The notes beneath the pieces are model-generated. The model did no database searches and was not told the DNA's origin. It saw only the letters and a list, made by a program, of their open reading frames with translations. Source: Hamiltosporidium magnivora (taxonomy: Eukaryota; Microsporidia; Dubosqiidae). Taken from it: a stretch of 14,390 nt of DNA. Of this stretch, positions 1-10,741 are shown piece by piece. Made by a program: the position numbers and the translations under genes. The first letter of the stretch is position 1. Every line of letters starts with the position of its first letter. The stretch covers positions 1 to 14,390 of the forward strand of contig PITI01000327.1 of assembly GCA_004325065.1 (NCBI GenBank). Reading direction: 5' to 3'.

Positions 1-1080
1 TCGCAACACAAATGAATGAGGTTGATGTAATTAAACTCTGAAAACCGCGTTTTGGATTAAAAAGAAAAGAATTAGCAAGTGTTTCTAGATTTGTTCGACT
101 TATAGAAATATACATCACTAAGTCGTATTTTAAATTATAGCAATCATTTTACTCTACCGTGGCAATACATGCAAAATATCGTTTTAAATTAAAAAACGAA
201 ACAATGAACATAATGATTGGAGGCGATTGAAAAAGTTTCATATTTTTTTTTGAATTTTATTTATTCGTTCATTTTGAAATAAACAGCCGAAAATATTACA
301 TCAATTCAAAGCAAATATTTCACAATAGAAGAGCTTCGAAAATTAATGAAAGCGAATACGCTCAATAATTTAAAAATTATTTTTTCTGAATTTCTATGTT
401 TGTATAACGTTTGATTTTTAAGAAAAAAGCAGAGACATCTCAAAACTGAGGCTAGGTTATAAGGTTGCATAAAACATTCGAAATAAAAATTTAAAAGGCC
501 TTATCGGATAATAAAAAATGTCATGGTTAAAAGTTGGATGAAATGGCATTTGAATATAATATGTCATAGGGTAGGTAAATAAATCGAGGACACAAACATT
601 TAGAAGCCTAATTTCTAATATATTGCCTCCGGTATAAATTCCTTAGAATATGAAGTAGTAATAAAAACGATGAAGCGCAATCGCTTATTGAAAAGAGTTT
701 GAATTACAAAAAAACAAGCAACATATCAGTTTATACTAGAGTCTAGATTTTGACCTCCTTTTTTTGTTCCGAAAGATATATAGAGTATAGAGATACTTTT
801 GTTTTAGAATAGCTAAAGAGGCTATATTTATTACCACCATATCGCATTTAATTTAAGGAACATGGTACTTGTCAATGATTCTTCAAACAAATAAATTGAA
901 TGAAGAAATACCTGTACATTTTTTATGAAAAGGAAGACTAGATATTGCAGCGAAAATTTGATTTGATATTCATGAGCGCTTAAATGAAAAATATCTAGAA
1001 ATATCAAATTTAATACCTAAAAACTGCCAAAAAACCTTTAAACAGCAATATTACACATTCCTATTGTCTATTAAATCATT
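1..1080. other. Gene-free stretch, left edge
   Basis: I see no open reading frame of useful length, no RNA gene and no clear repeat here. The plus strand is A-rich. The frame around 518-690 translates into short coding-like runs, but stops occur at about the random rate for this base composition, so I do not call a pseudogene. Confidence 0.5.
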
Positions 1081-1114
1081 TTTTTTTAATTTCTTTTTCC
1101 TTCTTTTGTATTTT

Positions 1115-2461
1115 TTTTGTTTTAATATTTTTTTTTGTATCGAGAAAAATAGTTCATATAAGTAAATTTTCGCCTACGATTACAGCATTTAATTCTATAG
1201 ATATGTGAACTGATAGTTTTTTGTTCGAAATTTTGGCTTCTTTTTTTCTTTTGAATCAAGTATTCTATGATTTTTTTACTCAATCCTTGATAATTTTTCT
1301 TATCTGTTAATATTTCGAGCTATTGTCCTATTGTTACGGTTCGATTACCAAAGTCGCCTTTTAATACCATTTCCAAATCCAATAAACAAATCAGTTTCTC
1401 TTTCGGCACACTACAATAAATATGGTAGGATTTTTGATTACAACTCGGAGATAGCATTGAACTTTTTATTGTGTTTTTGATACCTCTAACTGAATTTCAT
1501 AAGTCATTTTTTAGCAATATTGTTTGTATATCAAGAATTACTTTACTTAGATTTGCATTGGTAAGGATTCTAATATAACGGATATTCAAGAATTCATAAC
1601 AGATATTTAAACAATTAGATTTTTTAGGCCTCTAAACTTCTTAGAAAGACATTAGATAGTATTTTATGATATGCAAGAACAATAATATTACTATGAACTT
1701 AAACTTTTTCCAGATAAACACGTAACTCATCTTGATCTAGTCTTTTTATGATTTCTGAAATAATAACACTCGTTTCTCTATATTCTATGATTGAATGAAT
1801 TTTTTTTTCAATTGAGTATTTATACTATGCCTTGAATTTCTTGAATCTCAAATCGTCGATTTATTTGAAATCTGAGCAATTTGATATTTTGATGGAATCG
1901 ACTATCTTATCTGAATTCATATTGTCTGTTTTGTATAAACTATAAAAAATGACATTTTTTGTATTTCGATTGATTCCTGGTTTCAAGAATGCCGCCATTA
2001 TAAACTTGCTAGAAAGAGCAATTGTTTTTAATAGCGCCTTCTTAACATTATTTTCTGCTATATTGTAATTGAGATCATGAAGAACAGAATTTATATTTTT
2101 TTTCCTTTATTGCATTGGTAATATTCGATACTTAAAAATTTTACTCTGTTCAAAACTTTTATCCTTTATATCTTTTGAGTTTATAATCTCATTTCCATGC
2201 CGCTTGCTACAACTTTATTTTTTATTTCAAAAAGCGTTTTCTTGTATCCTAAATATGAAGGTTCTATATACCCGTCAATAAAGATTTTGTTTTTGGTATT
2301 TTATCTTCAAAATAGATTATAAGCAAATCAATTTTTTATTTTTTCGAAATGTATTTGGCCATGGATGCTTTTAAGTCATAATTCTATTTCAATGCCTTTA
2401 TTTTAAATTTCTTAAATATTAATAAACTACGATTTTCTATAGCTTTTCTTTTTTTTACCAT
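1115..2461 (-). pseudogene. Heavily decayed protein-coding gene, family unknown
   Basis: The strand bias (T-rich plus strand) matches that of the real minus-strand genes here, and translation shows one long broken protein of about 440 codons. It begins at an ATG at 2461-2459 (MVKKRKAIENRSLLIF). It then passes through two frame changes near 2280 and 2195, and runs in a single frame from about 2220 to 1621 with only six stops in 200 codons, about 18 being expected by chance. That part includes an 81-codon open run holding ALLKTIALSSKFIMAAFLKP. A third frame change near 1620 leads to about 150 codons with two internal stops (for example LICLLDLEMVLKGDFGNRTV) and a lysine/arginine-rich end. The poly-T tract at 1081-1140 is the A-rich 3' end of this strand. 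Alanine, aspartate and glutamine content is above what random AT-rich DNA gives. I do not recognise the family. The left boundary is approximate. Decay looks old, since nonsense and frame lesions are spread along the whole length. Confidence 0.7.
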
Positions 2462-3053
2462 GATTATTTTTGGATCTAGGCTAATAAATCACACTGGTTT
2501 TTTTAAAAAAATTTAAAGCTTAATAATAACAAAGATAAACCAACATGCTTCCTTTATTCTTTAATCTAAATCCCTTTGTTTTTTGTTTTAGATAAAATAG
2601 AACATAGATGCAGGTAAAATATAAATATACGAAAAATTTTCTAGAATAAAATTTGTATGATTAAAAAAAGGCAGAATTAATCAAAAAAATGCTTTGTATA
2701 TTTTTATTACAAATATTATGCCTGTGGTGGTTACAAGAAATCGAACTTTATGTGTTCTTAATTTAATAATTAGCTCGGTGAAAAAAATTTTATTACCTAT
2801 AAAACTGCCAACATTAAATAATAGAGCGTTGCCATTTTTTTAACTTAAACCATAGATTTAAGTATAAAACTTTCTTTATAATTTAATTCTTTTAAACTTT
2901 AATTTATTCCTTAATTAGATTTTCTTGTAAAAAAAATAGATTGTCTGAAAAGATCAAGAAAATTTAGGTTTTTAAAGTTTTGACTTTTAAAAAACTATGA
3001 ATAAAATAAAAAAATACTTTAAAACTTTATAAGCTATGAAATTTCAAAATAAA
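2462..3053. other. Intergenic spacer between two minus-strand broken genes
   Basis: This is very AT-rich sequence with no open frame of note on either strand. It holds the 5' flank of the decayed gene to the left and the 3' flank of the secreted-protein gene to the right. No AATAAA-like signal lies close behind the stop at 3054-3056 on the minus strand. Confidence 0.4.
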
Positions 3054-3278
3054 CTACTCCTTAATTATTTCGAGTTCAATACTTGATATGTTCTCCACGT
3101 TAAATTTTTCGGTTAAGCATTTTATTCTAAATAAAATGCATTTAAAAAAGAAGTCACGGCACGCCTTCATTTCTTCTGGGTGAATTAAAAACATTTCGTT
3201 GTTTTCATTCTTTTCATTCAAAAAAGCGTTGTAAATTTCTCGGAAAGAATCTAACGAAATTTCAAAAGCTATAATCAT
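3054..3278 (-). pseudogene. 3' segment of the broken gene, or a separate 74-residue ORF
   Basis: An ATG at 3278-3276 overlaps the preceding stop by one base (TAATG), and the frame is open for 74 codons to TAA at 3056-3054. Glutamate is very frequent (13 of 74), with cysteines at 40, 47 and 54, so this is coding sequence rather than a chance frame. Its frame is open upstream only as far as a TAG near 3315. A single-base change in the homopolymer at 3301-3306 would join it to the segment before. One-base stop/start overlaps are not a usual translation arrangement in eukaryotes. A displaced C-terminus is therefore more likely than a separate gene. Confidence 0.5.
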
Positions 3279-4195
3279 TAACCTGCCTGGAATTCGTTGG
3301 TTTTTTCGTATGCGCTATTTAGCTCATGTAAGAAGCCTAACCAAAGGTGACAGTTTTGAGGGATGTTTCCAATTAAATACTTTGTATGATCCGAAATGGA
3401 TTCGCTTTCTTCTTGAATTATTTTACCTAAGCAGAACTTATTTGCAGAATTTATAAACTGTTTAGAAACATTCGACAAAAATTCGGGAAAAAAATTTTGT
3501 AAATCAATAAATGAAATATGAGTTATGCGCATTACAAAAATAGGAGCACAAATGTCAAGAAATTCACTTGCTATTTTGTTCGAAAAACCCTCTTGGAAAT
3601 ATAATATATCTTTTGAAAAGAAAAATTCAAACTGAAATATTTTAAATTTATCTGTAAAAAACATAAAGGCAAGAAACTTAAGATTTGTTTTTGCCTTTTT
3701 TAAATTCATTTGAATTTCGGCTGTTCTTGTGCAAAAAACGGAAAAGATATTCATAAACGAAGATGATTCTTCCTCTTCCGAAAAGGAAACAAAAATATTA
3801 TCAAGATCATCATCATATTTTATATTTTTCTTCATATTCTGCAATCTTTTATAGATATCGTTTGTTTCTTTTTCCAATTTGATGCAATCTTGATTTGTTT
3901 TATAAAAAAAGTTAAAATATATATCTTTCTGCAATTTTACATATAAAATCTGATAGAATTGAGAAATCAAATTTTCTACACAATCAAATAAATAAAATTT
4001 TGATTTTAAAACTTCAAGTATGTTTGAACGGATTGCCATTTTTTTATTATCTTGAACGGCTTCGATGAGCTTTAGATTATTTTTACTTTTAAACTGAACA
4101 ATAAACGTATTAATACGTTCTTGCAGAGCCAAAAAGACATCTTCGAACAAATCTGCATTGTTTTTGTCTCTTTTTATGGCATGAGAAAATTTATC
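3278..4195 (-). pseudogene. Middle segment of the broken secreted-protein gene: 305 codons without a start
   Basis: The segment follows the TAA at 4198-4196 directly in the same frame. Codon 16 (4150-4148) is TTG, and the first ATG is at about residue 53 (in KKMAIR), so a eukaryotic start is lacking. The sequence is helix-rich, with an acidic stretch (DDDLDNIF, then SEEEESSS) near the middle and many Phe residues. Six cysteines are spread through it. No catalytic motif, membrane segment or known repeat is visible. It ends ...ELNSAYEKTNEFQAG at TAA 3280-3278. The length of the open frame (far beyond chance at this AT content) shows selection was acting until recently, or still is. Confidence 0.6.
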
Positions 4196-4696
4196 TTACA
4201 GGTAAAATTTAAACTTTTCGATTAATAGCGAGTTAAATTCGGAAATTACTTCATCGATAAGGTTTTCATTTTCGTTATTTTCTTTTTTAAAATACTCTTT
4301 GGTTCTTTTATATATATCTTCAGTAAATTCATCTGTAGTAAGAAAGTCAATCGTGTCAAAGATAGATTCTTTAATACATCTGAATCCTGGTTCGATAATA
4401 TAATGAAAATCAAAAAAATCTTCAAAAGTATTGGTAGTAACAAAACAGTTCTGTTCTATTTGCTTTGCATAATGTGGGTTTAGATTGTATTGTAATATAA
4501 TTCTCATTCTGTGTTTAATCATTGAGTGCGTAAAATCATCTTCCCATTGCTTCTTTTGTTCTTTTTCTTTGTTCATTGCTCCATAAACCATTCTACCGAT
4601 TATATGCATCTTACCACAATTTATTTTCATATTTGAAATGCATTTCATAGTTGCAATCATTGGAAAAATTGTAATCAAAAAAAATGCTGCTCTCAT
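4196..4696 (-). CDS. 5' segment of the broken secreted-protein gene: 166 codons with signal peptide
   Basis: This is the only part with a proper start. The ATG at 4696-4694 is preceded two bases upstream by AAATTT (4699-4704), resembling the AT-rich start-site signal described for some microsporidia. Residues 3-16 are hydrophobic (AAFFLITIFPMIAT), giving a likely signal peptide ending around residues 18-22. The remaining 145 residues are charged and aromatic, with cysteines at 19, 27, 84 and 107, an acidic-aromatic patch near 90-100 and a Glu/Asn-rich helix-like end. If translated alone it would yield a small secreted protein. The reading frame continues past the TAA, which argues that this is a truncated version of a longer product. 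Function unknown. Confidence 0.6.
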   Translation of the reverse strand: MRAAFFLITIFPMIATMKCISNMKINCGKMHIIGRMVYGAMNKEKEQKKQWEDDFTHSMIKHRMRIILQYNLNPHYAKQIEQNCFVTTNTFEDFFDFHYIIEPGFRCIKESIFDTIDFLTTDEFTEDIYKRTKEYFKKENNENENLIDEVISEFNSLLIEKFKFYL

Positions 4697-6894
4697 GTAA
4701 ATTTTAGATTCGAAAATATCTATATATTTATAATTTAAAAATCGGTGATCTTTTTGGGTTCATTAAATCAAATCTAGAACTTTCAAGTTGAGTAAAATAT
4801 TTTCATTACTTCTATAATTTTTAGATAATATTGCTTATTTCACTATTTCATCTTTTCTTTTTGGTGTCGAGAATATAACAAATGAATTTTTTCAATTGTT
4901 TCTTTTAATATGTTGTAACACATGACTATATGAGATCTGGCTATAGATTTAGTGTCGTTTATATCCTACTAAAATGGCAACAATATTTTTCACACCAATT
5001 ATGAGTCTTTATCGAAAATCAGATGGTTTTTAATGTGGTTGTCCTCTCTCCATATATTTTTTGATAATATTATCAAATTAAGATAAATGAAATTCAAAGA
5101 ATATGCTGTATATATTTATTCTTAGAAATAAGTTCCTAATAATTGTTTTTTTGGCGAGATTAGTTGAATTTTAAGGAACATTATTTAAAATTTTATTCAT
5201 TTTGATGTCTAAACAATACTTTATATCAATCAAATATTCAAAAGATCTGGCACTAAAATAAATTCATTTTCACATAAAGTTTTTTTGTTATTGTAAATGT
5301 AACAAATAATTCATGTTATAAAATTTAATTTAAATATAAAAAGAACACAGAAAAGAATTTTTGACGCCACTCAAAAGAGCCAGAACTTATTTTTAATTTA
5401 AAAATTTTATATTTACAAATTAATTGAAACCAAAATATAATTAGATGATTTTTATGAGAAAAACAGTTTTTTCGTAAGATCTTTAAGCAAAATTAGTGAG
5501 TCTTCAATTAAAAATTTCAATATATAATGATATACTAGTGACTTTTAATCTTTTAAGTGAGATGCGATCTAATGAGCTGAAAATTGGTCTCTGCCCTATG
5601 AAAAAGTGTTTCGATTTTTTTGCAAATTTGTTGCTAATGTAAACAAATATATATTATATATCAAATACTCAAAAATATTATTTTATTTAATGACTAGACG
5701 GTTATTATTTGCATATTATAATATTTGTAGGTTAGGCACTTTTTTGAAAGTGACATGCGTAAGTCTTTACTTGCATTTAAGCGATTTCTAACTTTGGTTT
5801 TAATTTAAAAATGCGAGGAAAATCTATTTCACACAAGTAAGTAATAGAAAATTTTAGACCGGCCGCAATGCTTCTTTTGCCAACTGTAAATAACGTCTAA
5901 AGTTGTACAACAAGATTTTCGCGCTTTTAATTATCAGAATTTCGTTTGAATATGTTCTCTGTCTCTTGTTAATTTTCAGTCTATATTTTTAAGTCATCAG
6001 CATCCATCAATTTTAGTTATATAGAAATAAATTCTGTATTCATCCTTGAGTTTTGTTGATATTTCTAGTAGAGAATATCTATTGAAAGATTTGCTGAATA
6101 ATTTCAAACGCATTGTAATCTTGAGTAAAATTAATTTTTTTTTGATTTTTTACAACTATTGAATCAAGAAAAGGAACATTTGCGAAATTTAGAATTTCAA
6201 CTCGAAGTACCCAAATTTCGTGTTTACCAATAAATTAAGATTTTTTTGACTAGCTATTATTGTATTTGTGCAAGCTTTGGATTTAGATGTTCCATTCATT
6301 CTAGTGATTGTATGTGTCTGTAAGTAAGCTAGTTTGAAATTGTGTCTTAATTACCTAGACTGTTTATTATATCACGACTTCTGCAGGTCAGTAACTGACA
6401 GATATCTTCCTGTAATTTAAAAAACTGACTAACATGAAGTCTATAGAGAGCCATCATATTTTCGTGCGATATGAAATGCAGTTTGAAAAAAAGAATTATT
6501 TACATATTGAACAAAATTTGATGATTATAGGTACCTCCACGAATATATTTCACTATGTTTAGTGCTGTAATTCGGCTGTTTTGAATTTTCTGACAATGTT
6601 TTGTGTGCAAGAGCAATATGATGTATCATGCAATCATGACTCGCAGTAATTACTTTTTCATCTGTAAAACACTGTATTTTAGCTCAGCACTATTGGTACA
6701 GCATTTTAGCAAAGTACGCTAAACGCATTCACTAGTAATTGCTATTTTAAAAAAATCTTTTTTTGTGATTGGAAATATTAATTCCTCTTGAAGTCACATC
6801 AGGGGCTCACTAAATATAAATTGCTTTACATTTCGTTTTTTATTTACATATCACACAAATACATTGAACTGGTTGACATTATACATCAGTAAAC
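4697..6894. other. Long stretch without an intact gene; weak minus-strand coding-like scraps
   Basis: No intact gene is present. The minus strand holds short coding-like runs: about 4750-5160 (with TKSIARSHIVMCYNILKETI), 6079-6231 (50 codons), 6347-6457 (36 codons from ATG) and 6525-6659 (44 codons). Runs of this length arise by chance at this AT content, so they are recorded only as possible relics. The plus strand around 5606-5791 is open only from a GTG. Confidence 0.35.
4699..4704 (-). promoter_or_regulatory. AAATTT start-context element
   Basis: This short AAATTT motif sits two bases upstream of the ATG of the secreted-protein gene. Such AT motifs near start codons are known from some microsporidia. 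In DNA this AT-rich it can occur by chance, so it supports the start only weakly. Confidence 0.2.
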
Positions 6895-7209
6895 TTATCT
6901 AATATTATAATATTCTTTTAGACCGAGTTTATGTTTTATATTGTCTGTAGTAAAAAAATATTTACTGTTATCTATAATTTGCGATCGAATTATATCGCTC
7001 GATAACGAAATGTCTTGATATATATCTTGTGCTTCGTAATTAAAAATTAATAAAGCAGTTGTTAATACGCCAAGAATTTTAATTTCTCCACGATCATGTA
7101 AAGTTATTTCTTTCCACACAGATATGCCTCTTTAAGAAGCTTCTAAGTAGAGCTTTCGAATTTTGCTTCGGATGATTTTGAACAAGAACCCCTGAATCAA
7201 ATTAATCAT
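6895..7209 (-). pseudogene. Probable gene fragment with one in-frame TAA
   Basis: From an ATG at 7209-7207 a frame runs 25 codons (MINLIQGFLFKIIRSKIRKL...), meets TAA at 7134-7132, then stays open for 78 codons to TAA at 6897-6895. The second part has no ATG; it can only be opened from a GTG at 7119. Asp plus Glu make up 10 of its last 74 residues, well above the roughly 5% expected from random DNA of this composition, and the codon pattern looks coding (TLHDRGEIKILGVLTT, DISLSSDIIRSQIIDN). No domain is recognised. It is most likely a remnant of a larger minus-strand gene. A chance open frame is not excluded. Confidence 0.4.
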
Positions 7210-10200
7210 TTTTAGCCTTGAGGCTGTTTATTGCATTATACCTTCACCGCCATGCAGACTTCTAAAATGCTATAATAATTTTTTTGTTTGAAATTATAGT
7301 TTGAAACATCTTGGGAAAAAATACATCAAAGTCAAGGCTACATTTTTTGCTGCAGACAAGTGAATACATAAGCAGGTACTTATTTTTTCATTGCGTTTGT
7401 TTTGAAAAAGCCGAGTTCACCATAATCAATTAAATTATTAAAAAATAATAATGAAAAATATATTATTCATAAGAAATAAGAAATTTATCTAACTTTGCAC
7501 TATTCATATAATTTTTTGGCTTAAGTATTGATTGATTTGGAATATAGAAATTAGTAGGTAATGTTCTCAATCGAATGTTTAATACAAAGTACATTCGTCT
7601 GAAAGAGGTTTCTGGAATAACAGCTGACGATGCATTATAGTAGACATGGGAGATAAAGGGTGAAGTTACCTTTTTTTAGCAAATACCAGCTTATTTTGCG
7701 AATATACACCCAAATTTAAACAAGCACGACGTCTATGTATACGTTGAGGATTGAGACATAGCAACATAATATTTTATTCATATATTTCTTGTGCTTTATC
7801 TTTAGTTTTGATATAGTCGCTTTTTTTGTAAAAATTCTCATAACCATATTTTTTTTGAACTAAAGATATTGATGCAAGCTTCACCCGCACCTCATATATT
7901 ATTTACGCAGGCTTAAATTGAGATGTACCTCAAAGTAAGAAACTCTCCTCTAGATACTTAGAAAAACGCAATATACGATATATGATTTAGTATGGCTTTT
8001 GTGTTTTCATTTATTTTAATTTTTCATTCTGTGACAAAATAAATGTATTGTAACATCAATGCAAAATAATGTAATGTATGAAAAAAATTAGAAAGAAAGT
8101 AGTGAATGAAAGTTTTTTAATCCGAAAAATATAAAACAACGAATATATAATTGAAATACCGCAATCAAATTGATCATTATTATCGAATTTGAAAGAAATT
8201 TCACATGCGCAAAACCTTATAAGAATTTTCAGCTGACCGAAAGTATTTCATAATCAGTTAAATATTTTTGGCTTTTTTTTGGTATCTTTGGGGTCGTGCA
8301 GACTGCAATCTGATAGCGGTGTGTTTTAAGAATCCATCCCTTTGAACATTCTTCATTAGACTAATATTCGTATTTTACATAGAATACCAAGCCATAAAAA
8401 ATTGCTTTATTAGGTTCAAGTTAGAATCAAGCAATAAAATTATGTTTGGCGAAAATATTTCACAACGATAAGAAAACAATGGTTCGTATATTCTAAGATT
8501 TCTCTGTGCTTATAACAAAGTATTACATAATGTAAATAATAATTCAAGATCAATACCTTTATTTAGACAGCCGGATTTGATAATTTCCTTACAGAAGCAT
8601 AATTTATATGAAAATGCGGTTCTGATGGTATATTATTGAAGTAGGCTTTTTGGGTTTTTTAGTGAAAGAGCTAATAATTCACGTAAAATTTAAAGCTAGC
8701 ATAATCTAAAGAACTAATTGATAAACCAGAAACATCTACAACTATCATAATGATTAATGATATCTTAAAGCTTAGAAAATTTGCTGCAGAAGTAACGTTT
8801 AAATTTTTGAAATTGTAGGAGAATATTGGAACGAAATGAGAATTGTTTTTTATGTTCTATATTTTTTTGAAATTAAGTCTTTTTGAAAAAAACCTTGACT
8901 TATATAAAATTAGAAATAGCCATATTTGACTCTTTTGTCCAAATTGAATTTTTATCTCTGAGAATTTTTATGAATACCGAGATTTAAAATAGAAATATGT
9001 AAATAAATATTAAAATTTTTGTTTATTGTATAATAAATTAAATTTAGATTTATTCTTTCACTACGATATGTATTTGGCCAGTTTTTTTTTAGTGTTGAGT
9101 TATTGGTACAGAATTTTAAAGGTTTTTTTGAGTTTGTAATTATAATATAAAAACTACTCCAGCGTTTTAAAATACCTACTATATATTACGAGAAAGTTAT
9201 ATTTTTTCAAATTTCGGTGGGTTTTAAGGTAGAGTATGAAAATTTTACATGCTATAAAAAATATAAGAACATAAAAGCGCTAAATTCTTAAATCTCCGGA
9301 AAGCTTTTTACAAATATGAAGCCTTTTTAAATAATACAAGTGCAATCATTGCTTCCTATTGATACTCTCCATTTATTATAGGCAAAATGTCTCTTCATTG
9401 GTGCTAGTTCTATTAAAGCAAAATATTGGTTTGCTAAACTATTAAAATAAGTTATATAAGAAATAAATAACAAAAATATACTAATTTAAAACCAAACTTA
9501 TAGATTCTATTTTTATTTGCTATGGTTTGAAACAACGTCACTTAAACTTAATTTATTGTATGAAGAGTGAATTCTGATGCTGTGCATTGATTATTATAGA
9601 TATCAAATCAAAATCGATATAGAAATTACCATATTTCAGTTTCCTTATATGTATATAAATATTCATTGATTTGACACCAAACTTCAAATCAAAAACCACA
9701 AATGAAATCATTATGACCCCATTGCTTGGGCTTTCTTGCCTTAAAAATACAAAATAAATATTTTTAAACAAATTTTATAATTTAAATCATAAGGTTCTGC
9801 ATATCTAAAGCACGCCGCAAATATGTGCTTCAGGGTGTTTTTTATTTTCTGTAAATATGCAAAGGAGTATAACCCAGAAAAGCAGCAATTCTCGGTGTCA
9901 AAATTCCAATAAAATACATCGCGAATTGATAAAAAGATCTATAAAAGTAAAATATATTAGGAAGACAAAGAAACTAAAAAAGGTAATTGATTTGTAACCA
10001 GTTAAATTATATATAAAATAAACAAAACGCGGGTTATAATAAAGAACTATAAGGCAGGAAAGATTTGCCTTTTTATGTAGCGACTCTTAACAATGACCAA
10101 AGTAATTGAATATCTGTCTACTTGGGGAAGAAGGGGTCTGATGTAGCTAGAAAGAAATTTTTTCTGGTGATCAGCAAGAAAACTCAAAAAATGCCAATAG

Positions 10201-10741
10201 TAGTATAAAATTGTAGATTATTTGACGTTCGACTTTAGAGCTTTGACTGAAATTAAAGAACAAAGCGCAGAATAAAGTGATTATACTCTCATGTGTAGTT
10301 TCTTGAATAGAATATATTTAAATCTTAAAAATATAGCACCTGTCATCCATTTATAAAGGTTCTTGGAAAGAGATATGCGAACATAACAATGGTAACGAAA
10401 AAAAGATATCGAAATACGGAATAGTAGACCCGAGATATTTATTTTAGATACAAGCAAGAAATAAGATTGAATTCATCTGTGTGAGAATTATTTCCCAGAA
10501 TTCACTACAAATGCGGTAAACTGACAAACTAAAAAATATAATTTTTCAGCTAAAGACTTGGTTCTTATGTATGAATTTATCATTCTAATATTTCCAATAT
10601 ATAACTTTGTGTAATATTTTCACAAAAACAATAAGATCTATCTTAAATACTACAACCGCTTATTGTCATAAAGACGTTTATTCGAGCGATGAAGCTCAAA
10701 AAGATAGTTTGAACGTTTTTTGATTGATGAAGAGAACTGCA
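7210..10741. other. Long stretch without an intact gene; weak coding-like scraps on both strands
   Basis: No intact gene, tRNA or rRNA is seen in these 3.5 kb. Coding-like scraps are: plus 7575-7754 (EVSGITADDAL, then QIPAYFANIHPNLNKHD; three internal stops), minus 7666-7902 (one stop in 78 codons), plus 8705-8818 (37 codons) and plus 9151-9450 (three stops in about 99 codons). The frame at 9553-9771, minus, opens only from TTG. Each alone is within chance expectation. Confidence 0.35.

Larger units (their letters stand above)
3054..4696 (-). pseudogene. Broken gene for a predicted secreted protein of about 545-550 residues
   Basis: Three open segments read as one damaged gene. From the ATG at 4696-4694 the frame is open for 166 codons to a TAA at 4198-4196. 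The very same frame then stays open for 305 codons (4195-3281) and ends in TAA at 3280-3278. The second segment has no ATG at its head: its first ATG lies 53 codons in, so it is not an independent gene. The 15 codons after the TAA include three aspartates and two alanines and are about 29% GC, which is coding-like. The last segment (74 codons, very glutamate-rich) lies in another frame and could be joined by a one-base change in the T6 run at 3301-3306. The protein starts with a signal peptide and has scattered cysteines. No known domain is recognised. It may be a recent pseudogene, a lineage-specific secreted protein with assembly errors, or (less likely) a readthrough product. Confidence 0.65.

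Noticed and set aside
938..1008. Inverted repeats: CTAGATATT (938-946) with AATATCTAG (990-998), and TTTGATATT with AATATCAAA
   Set aside because: Nine-base inverted repeats at this spacing are expected dozens of times in a window of this composition.
1335..1350. GGTTCGATTACC, like a tRNA T-arm
   Set aside because: The stem does not pair correctly and no acceptor or anticodon arm fits. The site lies inside the decayed gene.
4246..4443. 65-codon minus-strand ORF inside the secreted-protein gene
   Set aside because: It is an alternate-frame shadow of the 166-codon segment, which has the better composition and a signal peptide.
5606..5791. 61-codon plus-strand ORF
   Set aside because: It opens from GTG and has a Phe/Tyr/Leu/Lys composition expected from random AT-rich DNA.
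2346..9078. Shared 13-mer ATGTATTTGGCCA near 2348 and 9066, and TATTGGTACAG near 6689 and 9103
   Set aside because: Exact repeats of this length are expected by chance in 14 kb of AT-rich DNA, and the flanks do not match.
9553..9771. 72-codon minus-strand ORF
   Set aside because: It opens from TTG. From the first ATG only about 54 codons remain, which is common by chance at this AT content.
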